Shown piece by piece: positions 1 through 11,137 of a DNA stretch of 64,000 nucleotides. Position 1 is the stretch's first letter. Each line of letters starts with the position of its first letter. The notes below the pieces were generated by a model that saw nothing but the letters and a program-made list of their open reading frames with translations, was not told the origin of the DNA and ran no database searches. The DNA comes from Massariosphaeria phaeospora. Taxonomy: Eukaryota > Ascomycota > Dothideomycetes > Pleosporales. The stretch spans positions 434,001 through 498,000 of the forward strand of contig JAADJZ010000004.1 of assembly GCA_011032825.1 (NCBI GenBank), read 5' to 3'. Both the position numbers and the translations under genes were made by a program.

Positions 1-74
1 GGAACATGAACGGTACACCACCACCGCGTCTTATACTACTCTGCGAACCAGGAACTCTACTAACGCACCCCCAG

Positions 75-648
75 CATCCTCATGGAAGCCATGGACCCCA
101 ACCAATCCGACCGCTACGCAACCTACCGCCGCATCCGCCTCAAGCGCGAAATCGTCCGCAAACTCGTCAACCAAACGCTCTCGCAATCCGTCCCGCAACC
201 CGTCATCATCGCCGTAACATCCTACAGCAAAGGCTTCGTCGGCGAGCTGGTCGACCGCGCCCTCACCGTGCGCGACGAATGGGCCGCTTCGCGCAGCCAC
301 GTCCCCAACACCGCGGTCCCGGCGCCCATCCTCGCGCAAGGCATCTACTGGCCCACGGGCCACCGCACCGACGCCAAGCCCTCGAACCAGCACATCCAGG
401 CCGCAGGCATGTTCCTCAACCAGGTGGACCGGGATGAGGGCTTTTGGAGCGAGGTGCAGCGCGATGCGCCGCTGAGTGAGCGCTTGAAGACGTGTGATAA
501 GGGACCGTTGACGCCGGCGCATTTGCGTGAGGCGCTGAGACGGTATAAGAGGGATCGGGATGGCGGCGGGGCGGGGTTCGCGGGGCTGAGTCTTGAGGGG
601 CCGGAGAGGACGTTGGGGAGGACGGGCGGGCGGAGACTGTTTCGGTGA
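75..648 (+). CDS. TAF11: TFIID subunit TAF11, 3' part (5' end outside window)
   Basis: This is the C-terminal histone-fold region of TAF11 (TAFII28), which pairs with TAF13 inside general transcription factor TFIID in the nucleus. Seen: an RYATYRR...KREIVRKLVNQ segment, then PQPVIIAVTSYSKGFVGELV with a following ALTVRDEW helix, and a last helix PLTPAHLREALRRYKRD. These match the family's histone-fold order. An intron 3' end (CTAAC branch point, AG at 73-74) lies just upstream and the frame is open from 75, so the ATG at 82 is probably internal and earlier exons lie left of the window. The last 30 residues are Gly/Arg-rich and not conserved. It converges with RPL4. Family call is strong; the true start is not visible. 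Confidence 0.85.
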
Positions 649-1154
649 TGGGGGGGTGCTGCATGTCTCTTCGTACATGTTCGGCTCGTGGGATACTGAC
701 GCGGCTCGACGTCTCCTCCATTCGCACACCCATCCTACTTCGGGTGACTGTAGTGCTATAGCAAGGCAGATGATATCCAGCATTGATACCTTTGTTATGT
801 TCTTTGCACTGGGCTGAATAATCATTGCTCTACCGTACCAACCAGAGTGCTAACAGGGAGATATAGGCAGAGCTCTATAGTCTCCTGCGAGCTGTTGGCA
901 TGTATCGCAAGTTACACAGTATGGCACAACCTCGTGGTTGCTCTGCTTGTTGTCAAGGCAGCAGCCATACTCAAGGGCGTTGGGTGAGTCAAGTCACACA
1001 TCATCACAGCAAACAGCAAACGAGGCACATGAATGAATGAAGTGAAACCATTCTCATTGGATATTTTGACCATGGCAGCCGCATCAGGAGCCGTCAATCG
1101 CTAGCCACCACACCTAGAGTCGTGAAGAAACCATAAACACCCAACCGGAACCGT
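649..1154. other. Intergenic, convergent 3' ends
   Basis: About 500 bases between the stops of TAF11 and RPL4. I see no coding signal, only the likely 3' untranslated ends of two converging genes. Confidence 0.6.
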
Positions 1155-2677
1155 TTAGTTCTCCTGCAGGAGCGTCTCGAACTTCTCACCAACGCGCTCG
1201 GGCTTGCCCTCATTCAGCTTCTTCTGGCCAAGCTTCTCCTTGGAGAAAGCTGCCGCGTACGGGTTGAGGCGGAGCTGCACCTGGAAGTTCTTGAGCGGGT
1301 TCTTCTTCTGGACGACACCGCGCTTGCTGACGGCACCACCCTTGACCTGCCGCAGAACCTTCTGGATGTCGGACGAGTTGATGATCTTGCTGAGGTCGGT
1401 GTTCTTCATCTGGGCCGACGGGAGGAGGTAGTCTTTCTTCAGCGCCGACGGCTCAGTGGTCGAGCCGTAGATCTTGTCGAGGGCAGAGAAGGCGGATGAA
1501 GTCCAGATGATGAATCGGCCGAGATGACCACCAGGGGCAAGCTGCAGAAGGTTGAGGGAGTAGACCGAGGAGGTCTCAACACCGGGAAGGTTGCGGAAAG
1601 CCTTGACAAGCTCCTTGCCATCCTCGTCGGGGTTGTAGACGACCAAAGGACCACGGCGCTGCCTGTGACGGCGGCCTCGCAGCTTTCCCTTACCGGAACG
1701 GACCTTGCGCGACTTCTTGACCCTCTCGACGTCGCCACTAGCTCCTATAGACTTCAGTAGGGCGAGGGCAGCGGAGGTCTTGGCAATGGCACCATCCGCG
1801 AAAGCAGTCGAGGAGATGACAAGCGGGACTTCTGGGACGGTGGAGATGTTGTGGCCACGGGCGAACAGCAGAGCAGCGCTGGAAGACGCGGCTAGAGCGG
1901 AGGCAGTGGCGAAGCGCTTCTGGTTGAGGGGGATCTTCTGATGCCACCTGCGCCAGACCTTGGTAGGCGCGAACATGCGGCCAGAGCGGCACATGTTACC
2001 GAACGCAGCTTGACCGGCACGGTGAGTTCCTCCACCAGAGACACGGGGAATACGGGCGACAGCGCGACCAGTACCCCACGACTCGGCTGAAGTTTGGTGA
2101 CCGGCCTTCTCGGAGCTGCCAGAGTGTTAGATTGAACGCAATGGTATTTGCGGCCAACTTACACGGCATAAGGCTGACGGCGGTTCTTGTTCATGCCAGT
2201 GTGTACATCGTGGACGATATCCGGGCGGATAGGGCTCTGCTATGGTGTTAGTCCAAAGATCTTCTGTGGGGTATATGCCCAATTGTGATTGATAGGTTTG
2301 AAATTTGTAAAAGGAATCTCCAGCGCAAGGTGGTGTGTAGGGATTTGTGATTCGCATGGAGAGTTGAAAGGAGTATATGTGATGCTGCTTCAGCAATCCG
2401 CCCGACGATTGTCATATCTTGCAGGACATTCCAAGACCCTGGGCACAGCTGAAAACCAGCAAAAAAATCCCGATATGCCCAGTAGCTCTCAGTCTGTCCT
2501 CCACAAGGTATGTTTACTGTTCGTCGGACGTCGCAGAGCGGGAGCGGGCGCATCGTGGTGGGAATTTCGAACGCGAAAAGGGCGCTGTAGACTTGCCTTG
2601 AAGACATTGGGGACAGGCAGGGTGTCCTTAGACGCCTCCCCGCTGCCGGAGATGATGGTGACGGTCGGCCTAGACAT
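1155..2677 (-). CDS. RPL4: 60S ribosomal protein L4 (uL4)
   Basis: Large-subunit ribosomal protein L4, a cytosolic structural protein of the peptide exit tunnel. I read three exons: 2677-2597, 2236-2163 and 2115-1155, giving 371 residues (yeast about 362). Seen: N-terminal SRPTVTII, then [19 protein letters not shown], the loop [14 protein letters not shown] followed by [17 protein letters not shown], and the basic C-terminal extension. These are hallmark L4 segments. The first intron is long (360 nt) and its donor reads AAG|GCAAGT, so it is a GC-AG intron; no GT donor nearby keeps the frame. The second is 47 nt with GTAAGT and CTAAC. A long first intron is common in ribosomal protein genes. 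Start chosen by family match at the second residue. Confidence 0.95.
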
Positions 2678-4957
2678 GGCGAGTATCGAGAGAGGCTGCG
2701 GTGGTTAGTAGTGAGGTTGTCTGCGATGGCGACGAAAAGTCCAATGTTGGAGTTGTGTGCCAAGAGTTGAAATTAAGCGAGAGAGCGCTAGCCCGTTCTG
2801 GGATGACCAGCAAGCAAGCAACTCTGGCGCGAACGGACAATGAAAGACTCCATCTCATCATGTAATCAAAATAGCCATGCTGTACTCGCCAGCACTCGTT
2901 GTCTGATGCGATGCTAGCTTTGCTACTATTTGATATCTGATTCCGATGACATAGGAGGCACACTAGACGTACTTATCACTGCGACAAGCATTCTTTGGTT
3001 CTAGAGCCCGATTGTTCATGACTGTCAAGAGCATACTATCATTGACATCTTTCTACACTTGATATCTAACATGTCAAGAGAACACAGTGAGAAGAAGGGG
3101 CTGATTTTGAGTGTGTATTGGAAACATTGCCTAAACGAGTCTCAAGGAATGGTCCACTACCACCATTGATTCAAACAGGATATGAAGACTTGTTCCCTTT
3201 TCGACCTTTACGCCCCTCCTGCGCGCAATAGGCTACCTGTAGTCTGGTGGTCTGAAGTACCGATTGACGATGCTGCGGCGCTGGCTCCAATAACAGGTGT
3301 AATTATCTTATCCGGCCTGTACGTGGTGTCTAGCGTAGGAAGCTCGACCTCGACCGCGGCCTCGAACTACGATTACGGACTCGACAGGTGACCTCGAACT
3401 TGGCTAAGAGAAGCACGGAGGTGAATCACTTACAGAACCGAACTGCAAATGTGCGACAAAGAAAAGTGGTCATTGACTAAGCTTGTCAAACTGTGACGCA
3501 ACGAAAGCGTCGAAAGCAGTGAAAGCATTGAGCTTGTAACTCGACTGCCCGCTTCTCTCTCATCAGCAGGTGATTGTGCACGATGCGACTGTGACAGGTA
3601 GGAGTCTTGAAACCGCACTGCTCAATTGATGAGTATGCGCTGTCGCAAGTTTCGTCAGTCCCCCCCGCCAACCGGTGGGCCCAGGACTCCTGCTTGGCAG
3701 CCTCGTGTTTCACGTTCCACGGCTGCTGTCGGACACTTATCTGCTTGCCGTTGACGGGTCGACGAACGAGCGGTAAGTCCAGTGGTGAGTGAGCGGGCGA
3801 GGTCCGCGGCGAGGATGCCGTGCTGCCTGGCCGGAGTCCTGCGGGCGAGACCGAGGTGTTTACTGTTGAATGTTCAGTCTCCAGTATGCAGGTGGAGTAG
3901 GTAGCTAGCCCGCAAGGGTACTCCTGCACGGGCGGGGGCTCGCAATCGACGGAGAGAGGCGCATGGCAGCGAGCAGGCGTCGCGAACTGCTGCTTGTTGG
4001 TGGGTGGCAGATAGTGGGAGGCAGTTGGAGCTACGCCGGGCCATAATGGAGTAGGTCTACTCTTGCTGCTAGACTGCCGGCCATGGTTCGTCGGCCGTGT
4101 CGCGTCGTGTTGCCGGTTGGAGCAGCGTGAATGCGCGAGTGCGAGAGGCGAGCTGCAAGCGCCAGGCGGCTATTAATAGAGCTGATGGGCGGGCGGCATT
4201 GGCCACACCCTCTAGCCGCTGCGCTGCTCGCCGCTCGGTGCTGGCCGCCGCCGCCTTCAACTCTCCCCAAGCCCTGTCCCTAGTCGTGTCGCCCAGGTCA
4301 GTCCTGCCGTCCTGCCTGTCCTCAACCACCCGCACCGGCGCTGCGCAGACGCACCTCTTCCTCCTCCTCCTCCTCCCCTTTCACCACCTCCCCGGCGGCA
4401 TTGGATTGACATCGCCAGCGACAGTCCGACTTCCCTGCCCGCCCCCAGTTGGTCGCCCTCATTGCCAACTCTAGGGCTCCGTCGCGCCGTCGCTCTCTCC
4501 GCCCACGGAACCCTCGAGCGCCTGCCCGACCGCTCGCCCTCGCCCTCACCCTCTGCCTCTCTGTGTGCTCCAGACGCCGTGTCTTTCGCGTTTCCTTCGC
4601 CCGCCGTCCTTTGCGCTGCATCCCAGGAACAGGCGCATCGCCTGACCAGTCGCTCTCTCTTGCTCTGGCGCTTAATCGAGGATCTGGTATTCTCGTTTCA
4701 GACCCAACAGCGGACCGCTGCTGCTGTTGGCCAGTTGGTGCGTCGACCCTTTCCTCCTGTGCCCCAATTCTCCACTAGCCCTCCGTCTCCTACCCGCCCG
4801 CTCTCCAGCTGCGGCAAACATGTCTGTGTGAGGAGCATCGCGGCTTGCTGTTGCGCTGTCGCCTCGTTCACCACTAGCATCCAACATCCCATGCCCGTTT
4901 GCTCCTTCTCTGCAGCTCCAACGCGCGCGTGCGAGCAACCTGCCCTATAGTCTGTCT
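2678..4957. other. Divergent promoter region and CT-rich leader
   Basis: About 2.3 kb between the starts of RPL4 (minus) and the phosphatase gene (plus). Scattered short frames look random. From about 4300 to 4950 the plus strand is strongly pyrimidine-rich, which in fungi often marks a promoter or 5' leader; several ATGs lie in it, so upstream reading frames are possible. I see no convincing gene. Confidence 0.5.
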
Positions 4958-7900
4958 ATGCCCATCCTCACCGCGCGCCCCGACTGCCACTCTGTCATGG
5001 CGACCTCTCCAAATATCCAGAAAGCTAACAGTCCGACGTTGAAAAGGGCACATCCTACACCTAATACTACCTTTCCTTGCAAAAAACCCGAGCACACGTT
5101 TTCGCACCAGCCTACTCGACCCTGCTCTGCACCGCACCCGCTGCATTCGTCCAGCAGCACCGGCAATCGCTCTCCCAGGTCGGGACAGCAACAGCGTCCC
5201 GTCCGACCTCGTCGATACAGCATGGTGCACGCCAGCTCGAGGACATTTGTACCGATGCAGTCGTTCGGTTCCGTTTTTGGAGAGGGCATAAACAACTCTG
5301 GGTTCACAGACATATCAGCGCGAAGCGGCACAGGCGCCCATGGCAGCACCGTAGGCCGACCTGCGTCCAGCGGGAACACCACAAACGGCGTACCTTTTTC
5401 TTCGTTTCATATACACCACGATAGCCGGGATAGCACCTCGAGCGCCTCTTCGGACAACTCGCCAACGACTACCATCTCAACAATGGACTCTTCTTCAGTA
5501 ACGGACCCGTCTCCCGGGCCCTCGCCGGAATCGCCCATTGCTAAAGTAGCTGCCTCGTCGTTCGTAGCCGACTTCCGGTCTCGAAGGACAGAAACCAATA
5601 CGTCGGACCCATCGCCGACCACCTTCTTCGAACTGCAACGGCCGACTACGCCCGCAAAGAAGCCTCGGAACCTCAAGAATTTGGGCATCAACACGGCAAG
5701 TTCACTAGGCAACCTGCGCGCAAACCCTACTGCTTTGCTTCCACTTGTAGCCAAAGAGAGGAACAGTTCGGCGCCGCCATCGCCCTCTTTTATAAAGCCA
5801 CCTACACCACCCAAGCGGAGACCATCAAACTTGAGCCTTACAATCTCAACTCCGGGTAGCAATGAGACCAAGCCCATGAAACTTGTTATCCCAGCCACAC
5901 CGGCTCTGAATCGTCCGGGTCTTCGCCATTTCCAATCTTCGCCCTCGCTGCCTCTCTGTTCTCCTAGTGTGGTTCCTAAAGGCGGAATGCAGCTCCCGTC
6001 TCTCCGAGCAATCAAACCGAACCCGCATGGGTTTTCTGAGGTCCCATTTGAAATGGAAGAGGAAGACCAAGAACCTAACTTTGACATCCCGCAGTCGCGT
6101 GAGGAGAAGCCTGCGGCGTACCCAAATGGACCGATCTGTATATACGAGTCTGGCGTGTACCTCTATTTCGAACCGACTGTTGATCAAGCGGTTGCTTTCG
6201 ACGTCATCATGAACGTAGCCAGCGAGGTCAAAAACCCCTTCACGTCTCCTGCCTCAGTCACTCAAAAGGATCTGGACGCTAGGCGCCTCGATGGCCCACC
6301 TGCCGAGAGTGTAGACTTTGCTTCTTTACCCGAACGTCCGAAGCCATCGTCGTTTGACACGCAGGGGAGCTCACCAACCACTCCAAAAGCAACTCCAATC
6401 CTGGAAACCATGCTACCCACTGAACATGTGGTTGCTGGCACGACACATAAGACTCCCGAGTACATCCACATGCTATGGGAGCACAACACTGATATCGTGC
6501 CAGACCTGTACAAGCTCGTCAAGACGATGGACGAGAGGGTGCAGCAGGGAAAGCGCATTCTCGTCCATTGCCAGTGTGGTGTGAGTCGTTCTGCTAGTCT
6601 TATAGTTGCGTATGGTCTATACAAGAACCCCGGAATGAGCGTACAAGAAGCGTATGACTCCGTCAAGAAACGCAGTAAATGGATCGGACCGAACATGAAC
6701 CTGATCATGCAGCTTCAAGAATTTAGGAATGGCCTTCTTCGAGCCAACGAAAGTAGGTCATATAACCAAGCATACGGTCTGAATCTTCCGAGAAGGTCCG
6801 CGGGTTTACCCTCCGCAGTTTCAACTGGCACGAACAGGCACTCCCCGTTCGACAGAGATGATACGCCCACGTCGAGAACGCCCCGGACCGCCCCGCTACC
6901 TCCTGAGAGCGATATGAGTATGCAGCGTGCCAGCACCGGAAACATAATGTCTATATCGCCTGGGCCATTATCCGCACCCTCCGGCAGCAGCATGTTTTCT
7001 CCCGGTTTCCGTCGATCATGGACCCCCAGTCAGACGCATTTCGATATGTCACCAAAAGATGCCCCTGCTCCCACACCGTACGTCGATCCGAAGGGGCACC
7101 TTGTGCCTGTACTCTCCGTCACCGAGAACGATCTGCCGGCCCCTACGCAAGATGCCACCCGCAAGGAGAGTACTGAGCAGTCGCTCGAGGAGGAAAATCT
7201 AAAGCAGTTGCCAGTTCCGAACTTCTCCCGCCAACTTCCTCTAAGGCAACTTGAGGCCAATGATGAGAGTTCGCAATCTACACTATATCCGAGGACTATA
7301 GATTTCAACACGACAATCCTTGGGACCAACGGCTTAAAACCCCTCCGAACTCCCGCGGTATCCAGCTTCAGCATGGCCCTGCGTGCTCCGGGTCACTCCA
7401 ACAGCTCTGAGCTGCTTTCTCCGAGAAAAACAGAGTTTAACCTCAGCCCATGGCCCCGCGGAGATGATTTGGAGTATCAGCGCTCCCCACGATTTGACAA
7501 ATTTCCGACGCTAGATCCCGTATCCCCAACCTCTTCTGGCTTTCAAATATCGGAGTCGCACGAGGAGAGGATGGACAGCAGCCCACCAACTCGCGCTTTC
7601 GGCTTGGGTCCTCCGCAAGGCAATACTTTAGCTACCGAATCAGAACGGTCCTTTGAGCCCCTTGACATTTTGTCACCCACGGCCACAGAATTCCCGAAAG
7701 ATATTTTCCTGCAGGCCAACGATATGGCTGATGAAGAAATGTCTTCTCCAAGGGCAGAGGAATTCCATATGACGCCATTGAAGCCGAGCCTCGCTGACGC
7801 AGATCCATTTGGGCTGACCTCGCCCACCCGCTTTGGGTTTACGAGTAATCCCTTTAGGCCATCTGATATAACAGCGCTGCAGAACGAGGAGCTTGACCCC

Positions 7901-8569
7901 CGACGTCCGTCATTCCAAGCTATTTTACCTCCTTCCCATCTCGCACAGCCAGAGGCCGTTAATGGATTCACGTCACTGAACAGCACTGCGCAAATACTAC
8001 CGATAATCCAAGTGCCAAAGCCTCTTCCAGAGCTGGAGGCTTTCAAGTCTGCCGACTCTACTGAGCGCATGGACAGCCTAGATGTTTCGCCAAACCAGTA
8101 CACGGAGTCAACCGATGAGTCGCAATCACCTACCGTGAGGTCCACTTGCAAGAAAACCTCAGAAACACCACGGAACCGGGAGCAATTATTCTTGTCTACG
8201 CCGGCGAGACAGACAGCTATCCGAACCCGGTTCTCTTCCCCGAATATGCGCGAACAGAAGAAGCTTCATAAACTGCAAACCGAGATGGAGGCCATGCTTC
8301 CCCTCCTTCCACAGGCAGCAGACGATCTTGATGCCTTGCTCTCCCCACGCGCCGAAGAGTTTACCCGAAACCCTTTTCACATGGATCTGCGTTCGTCTGG
8401 CGACAACACCAGTCCGGTATCATCGAACGAAACAGTCAAAGATGGTCACAGCGGCACTGACTGGAAAGACGCTAGCCAACGGACCCCACAAAAGCTAGAA
8501 GCGGATCCACGGAGTCCCGTTCAGACGGGAAGTTCTCCTATAGTCCGTAACATCTGGGACGTCTTATGA
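4958..8569 (+). CDS. MSG5: Dual-specificity MAP kinase phosphatase, Msg5-like
   Basis: A 1203-residue single-exon protein. The cysteine phosphatase signature H537-C538-QCGVS-R544-S lies in a DSP domain running from about residue 388 (GVYLYFEP) to 590 (PNMNLIMQLQEF). Sequence around the loop fits yeast Msg5-type phosphatases, which dephosphorylate the activation loop of MAP kinases such as Slt2 and Fus3. An unconserved insert of about 60 residues splits the domain. The 380-residue N-terminus and 600-residue C-terminus are Ser/Pro-rich and probably disordered, with dozens of SP/TP sites. The C-terminal part holds four SPxxxEF motifs near residues 821, 906, 930 and 1129. The first ATG (4958) was taken; a second in-frame ATG at residue 14 is an alternative. 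Target kinase is inferred. Confidence 0.85.
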   Translation: MPILTARPDCHSVMATSPNIQKANSPTLKRAHPTPNTTFPCKKPEHTFSHQPTRPCSAPHPLHSSSSTGNRSPRSGQQQRPVRPRRYSMVHASSRTFVPMQSFGSVFGEGINNSGFTDISARSGTGAHGSTVGRPASSGNTTNGVPFSSFHIHHDSRDSTSSASSDNSPTTTISTMDSSSVTDPSPGPSPESPIAKVAASSFVADFRSRRTETNTSDPSPTTFFELQRPTTPAKKPRNLKNLGINTASSLGNLRANPTALLPLVAKERNSSAPPSPSFIKPPTPPKRRPSNLSLTISTPGSNETKPMKLVIPATPALNRPGLRHFQSSPSLPLCSPSVVPKGGMQLPSLRAIKPNPHGFSEVPFEMEEEDQEPNFDIPQSREEKPAAYPNGPICIYESGVYLYFEPTVDQAVAFDVIMNVASEVKNPFTSPASVTQKDLDARRLDGPPAESVDFASLPERPKPSSFDTQGSSPTTPKATPILETMLPTEHVVAGTTHKTPEYIHMLWEHNTDIVPDLYKLVKTMDERVQQGKRILVHCQCGVSRSASLIVAYGLYKNPGMSVQEAYDSVKKRSKWIGPNMNLIMQLQEFRNGLLRANESRSYNQAYGLNLPRRSAGLPSAVSTGTNRHSPFDRDDTPTSRTPRTAPLPPESDMSMQRASTGNIMSISPGPLSAPSGSSMFSPGFRRSWTPSQTHFDMSPKDAPAPTPYVDPKGHLVPVLSVTENDLPAPTQDATRKESTEQSLEEENLKQLPVPNFSRQLPLRQLEANDESSQSTLYPRTIDFNTTILGTNGLKPLRTPAVSSFSMALRAPGHSNSSELLSPRKTEFNLSPWPRGDDLEYQRSPRFDKFPTLDPVSPTSSGFQISESHEERMDSSPPTRAFGLGPPQGNTLATESERSFEPLDILSPTATEFPKDIFLQANDMADEEMSSPRAEEFHMTPLKPSLADADPFGLTSPTRFGFTSNPFRPSDITALQNEELDPRRPSFQAILPPSHLAQPEAVNGFTSLNSTAQILPIIQVPKPLPELEAFKSADSTERMDSLDVSPNQYTESTDESQSPTVRSTCKKTSETPRNREQLFLSTPARQTAIRTRFSSPNMREQKKLHKLQTEMEAMLPLLPQAADDLDALLSPRAEEFTRNPFHMDLRSSGDNTSPVSSNETVKDGHSGTDWKDASQRTPQKLEADPRSPVQTGSSPIVRNIWDVL

Positions 8570-11137
8570 TTGCGAGCAAGACGACATGCAATCTGTTTTT
8601 ACGGCCCCTTGCAACTGGAGGTCTTCCGGGCCTTGACATACTCAGCTATGGGAAACCTACACTACCTGTGTATTTGTTTCGAGTGGCTGCCCCACAACCG
8701 GACAACATATTCCGTTCGCATCGTCAAGATGGGAACATGGTCGGGGTACACTCGCAATCTCCCAGCCGCGAAGGATCAATCCTTCACGTTATCCCGGGCG
8801 GGCCGGGCTCGTGCGCCGCCACCAACACAAGGGCCGTACCGTTGTGAGGTTCCAGCCAACATCTTCTGCAACCGTGGGTGCGAGCTGCAACGCACCCTTT
8901 CCCGGAAGTGTGCTACTTGGTATAGACTCGGTTGCACTCCGTGGGCGCTCGGGCACTGCCGTCGTCATCAAATACAACCACATCAACACTCTCAATTTCC
9001 TAGACCTTTGTTATCGACCTATATTCACCGAAGCTCATGCTCGTCGACGATCTTTCCTTGGACTTTTATCACTGGCGTTGGTCTACTTTGCATTACCTAA
9101 CTTAATGCTTAGTTTCTAGTACTGTGCGGCTCGACTGGAAGGCTCGACTACGGGCTTCCCTACTGCGTGCGCACTCTCATCCAAAACCTCTACACACTCG
9201 TTATATCCCTTACCCGCCAATATGGCCCTCTACAACACATTGCACTCGCTGCAACCCACGTCCTATATACTATCGTCTCCTTGGAACGCTCTGACTCGTC
9301 TTTTCCTCTCTTCGAGCTCACGATTACGCGCCACGGCGTCGATCGAAATGAAGCGGCATCGCACTCGAAACACATGTTTGGCGTGTGGCCCGTCAGCTCT
9401 GCTATCGAATCACAGTCTGTGATAATTGCCAGCTCGTCTCTTATGTCATGTGCTCAGGCTACTGTTCTTTCTGCTTTCTCCGTACTGTCCTAGCTACAGG
9501 TCTAGGAACACGTGTGTGGAACTCGTTGCGCGTTTGCATGCTGTGCTTTGCTGTGCTGTGCGCCATCTTGGAGTTATACCCAGGACAGAAGAAGCAAGTC
9601 TTGTTTGTTTTTGCTCGGAACCGAATACTTTCATATCCCCCTTGTCCACGACCCGACTCTGGACTCTGGCCATGTTTTTGAAAGGCGGGTTTTGCAACAT
9701 AACAAAGGTGCTGCTGGTGTTTTCTTGTTGTGTCTCTTCCTTTGCTTTTTGCTTTGTTTGTGGTGCTTGGCTTATGGATGGATGGATGGAATGGAACGGA
9801 TGGCACGCTCGAGCGGTGTAAATGATATGTTCGCGGCAGACCTTGGCAATCGAGACAACTTTTTTGAATTCCTTGCCTTGCCGGTTCGTCGCATAACTCG
9901 ACTCGACTCGCTTGTGGTGATGTGGTGACGATTTGCCCTGTTACTTACTTACTTACGTACCCTCAACGGGTTGAGATTGATTACTCACGGTTCGGTAGAT
10001 CAGACGAGCGAGCCAAGTCACTTCACCCTCAGCCAGTAAGTCCAAGTCCAAGTCCAAGTGTCGTGCGTGCATGGCTGTGGATCCACGGAAATCTATAGTC
10101 GTCCACCACCTATTGTCAGAAAGAAGATGCTGCAAGCATGCAAGCACGCAAGCATGGAATCATCAGCAATCAGCCAGGTCAGCAAGGGATCTGTTCACAT
10201 GGCACACGAACGATCAATCAATCAATCGAATAGATGTATGTATGTATGATGATCATTCATTGCATTCGTCTCAATTCTTCATGCTCTAGAAAACTAGACG
10301 GATTTGCCGGCTCGTCCTCGTTTCGCGCCACATCGCACTGATAGGTGACGCACCAGCACAGCCCAGCACAGCGGAGCTCGAGAAAAAAAGCCTCGTCGAG
10401 CTCGACGCTTACCAAAGCCAACAAAACAAAAAGAAATGCTCTCGCACTCATCAACCTTTCCTTCCTTCAGTATGTTATGTACGTATGTCTTCGCCTTCCC
10501 AAAGCCGACTCAAGCCATGCAAAGAAGAAACAAGAACATCAAGCAGCCGTAGAAAACATCATCGTGGACGGATCATATCGTAGTGAACGTACACACACGT
10601 ACGTTAAAACGAGTGGAAAAGAGCGGCAGGGCACGCACTCTGTGATATGAGAGAGCGCCGGTCCAAAAACACACGAGATAAGAAATGAAATGACATGCTC
10701 CAAAAGACACGTGAGCTGAGCTAAGAAGACAGGAACAAGAAGCGTGGGGACTGGAAAACGCGCGCATGAAACAAGGAAAAGTAATATTGTCATTTACAAA
10801 GAGTCCCGCCTGCGTTTCACCGACTGAGCCGAGCCGGGGAGTAAGGCGTCGGGTCATCGGTGCTGCGACGGCTGGGGCCATAGGGTAATCGTGCTGTAGT
10901 AATCCATCGAAGAAAAGAAGGAGCCAAAGGCTACCGACGTATGAATCCGGGGAAGCGGCTGCCAAATCCGCAGCTCCCCTCATGCCGAAGGGCTCGAAGT
11001 CCAAGGGAGCAACCGAGCGCTTGCGCGGACCGATGCGGATTCGACCTAGGAATTCCAGTGCAGCAAATCTAAACGTCTATTACGAGCGAGCGCAGGCCAG
11101 TCCCTCAAAATCCACGTTAGCATGTACATCTCGCGCA
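8570..11137. other. Long intergenic stretch with short tandem repeats
   Basis: About 2.6 kb between the phosphatase stop and the J-protein stop (convergent). No frame has protein-like content. It probably holds long 3' untranslated ends. Short simple repeats cluster near 9940-10260, of types ACTT, TCCAAG, GCAAGCAT, ATCA and ATGT. Confidence 0.5.

Noticed and set aside
5407..8151. Several long antisense frames under the phosphatase gene
   Set aside because: They mirror the codon structure of the sense gene and contain no domain.
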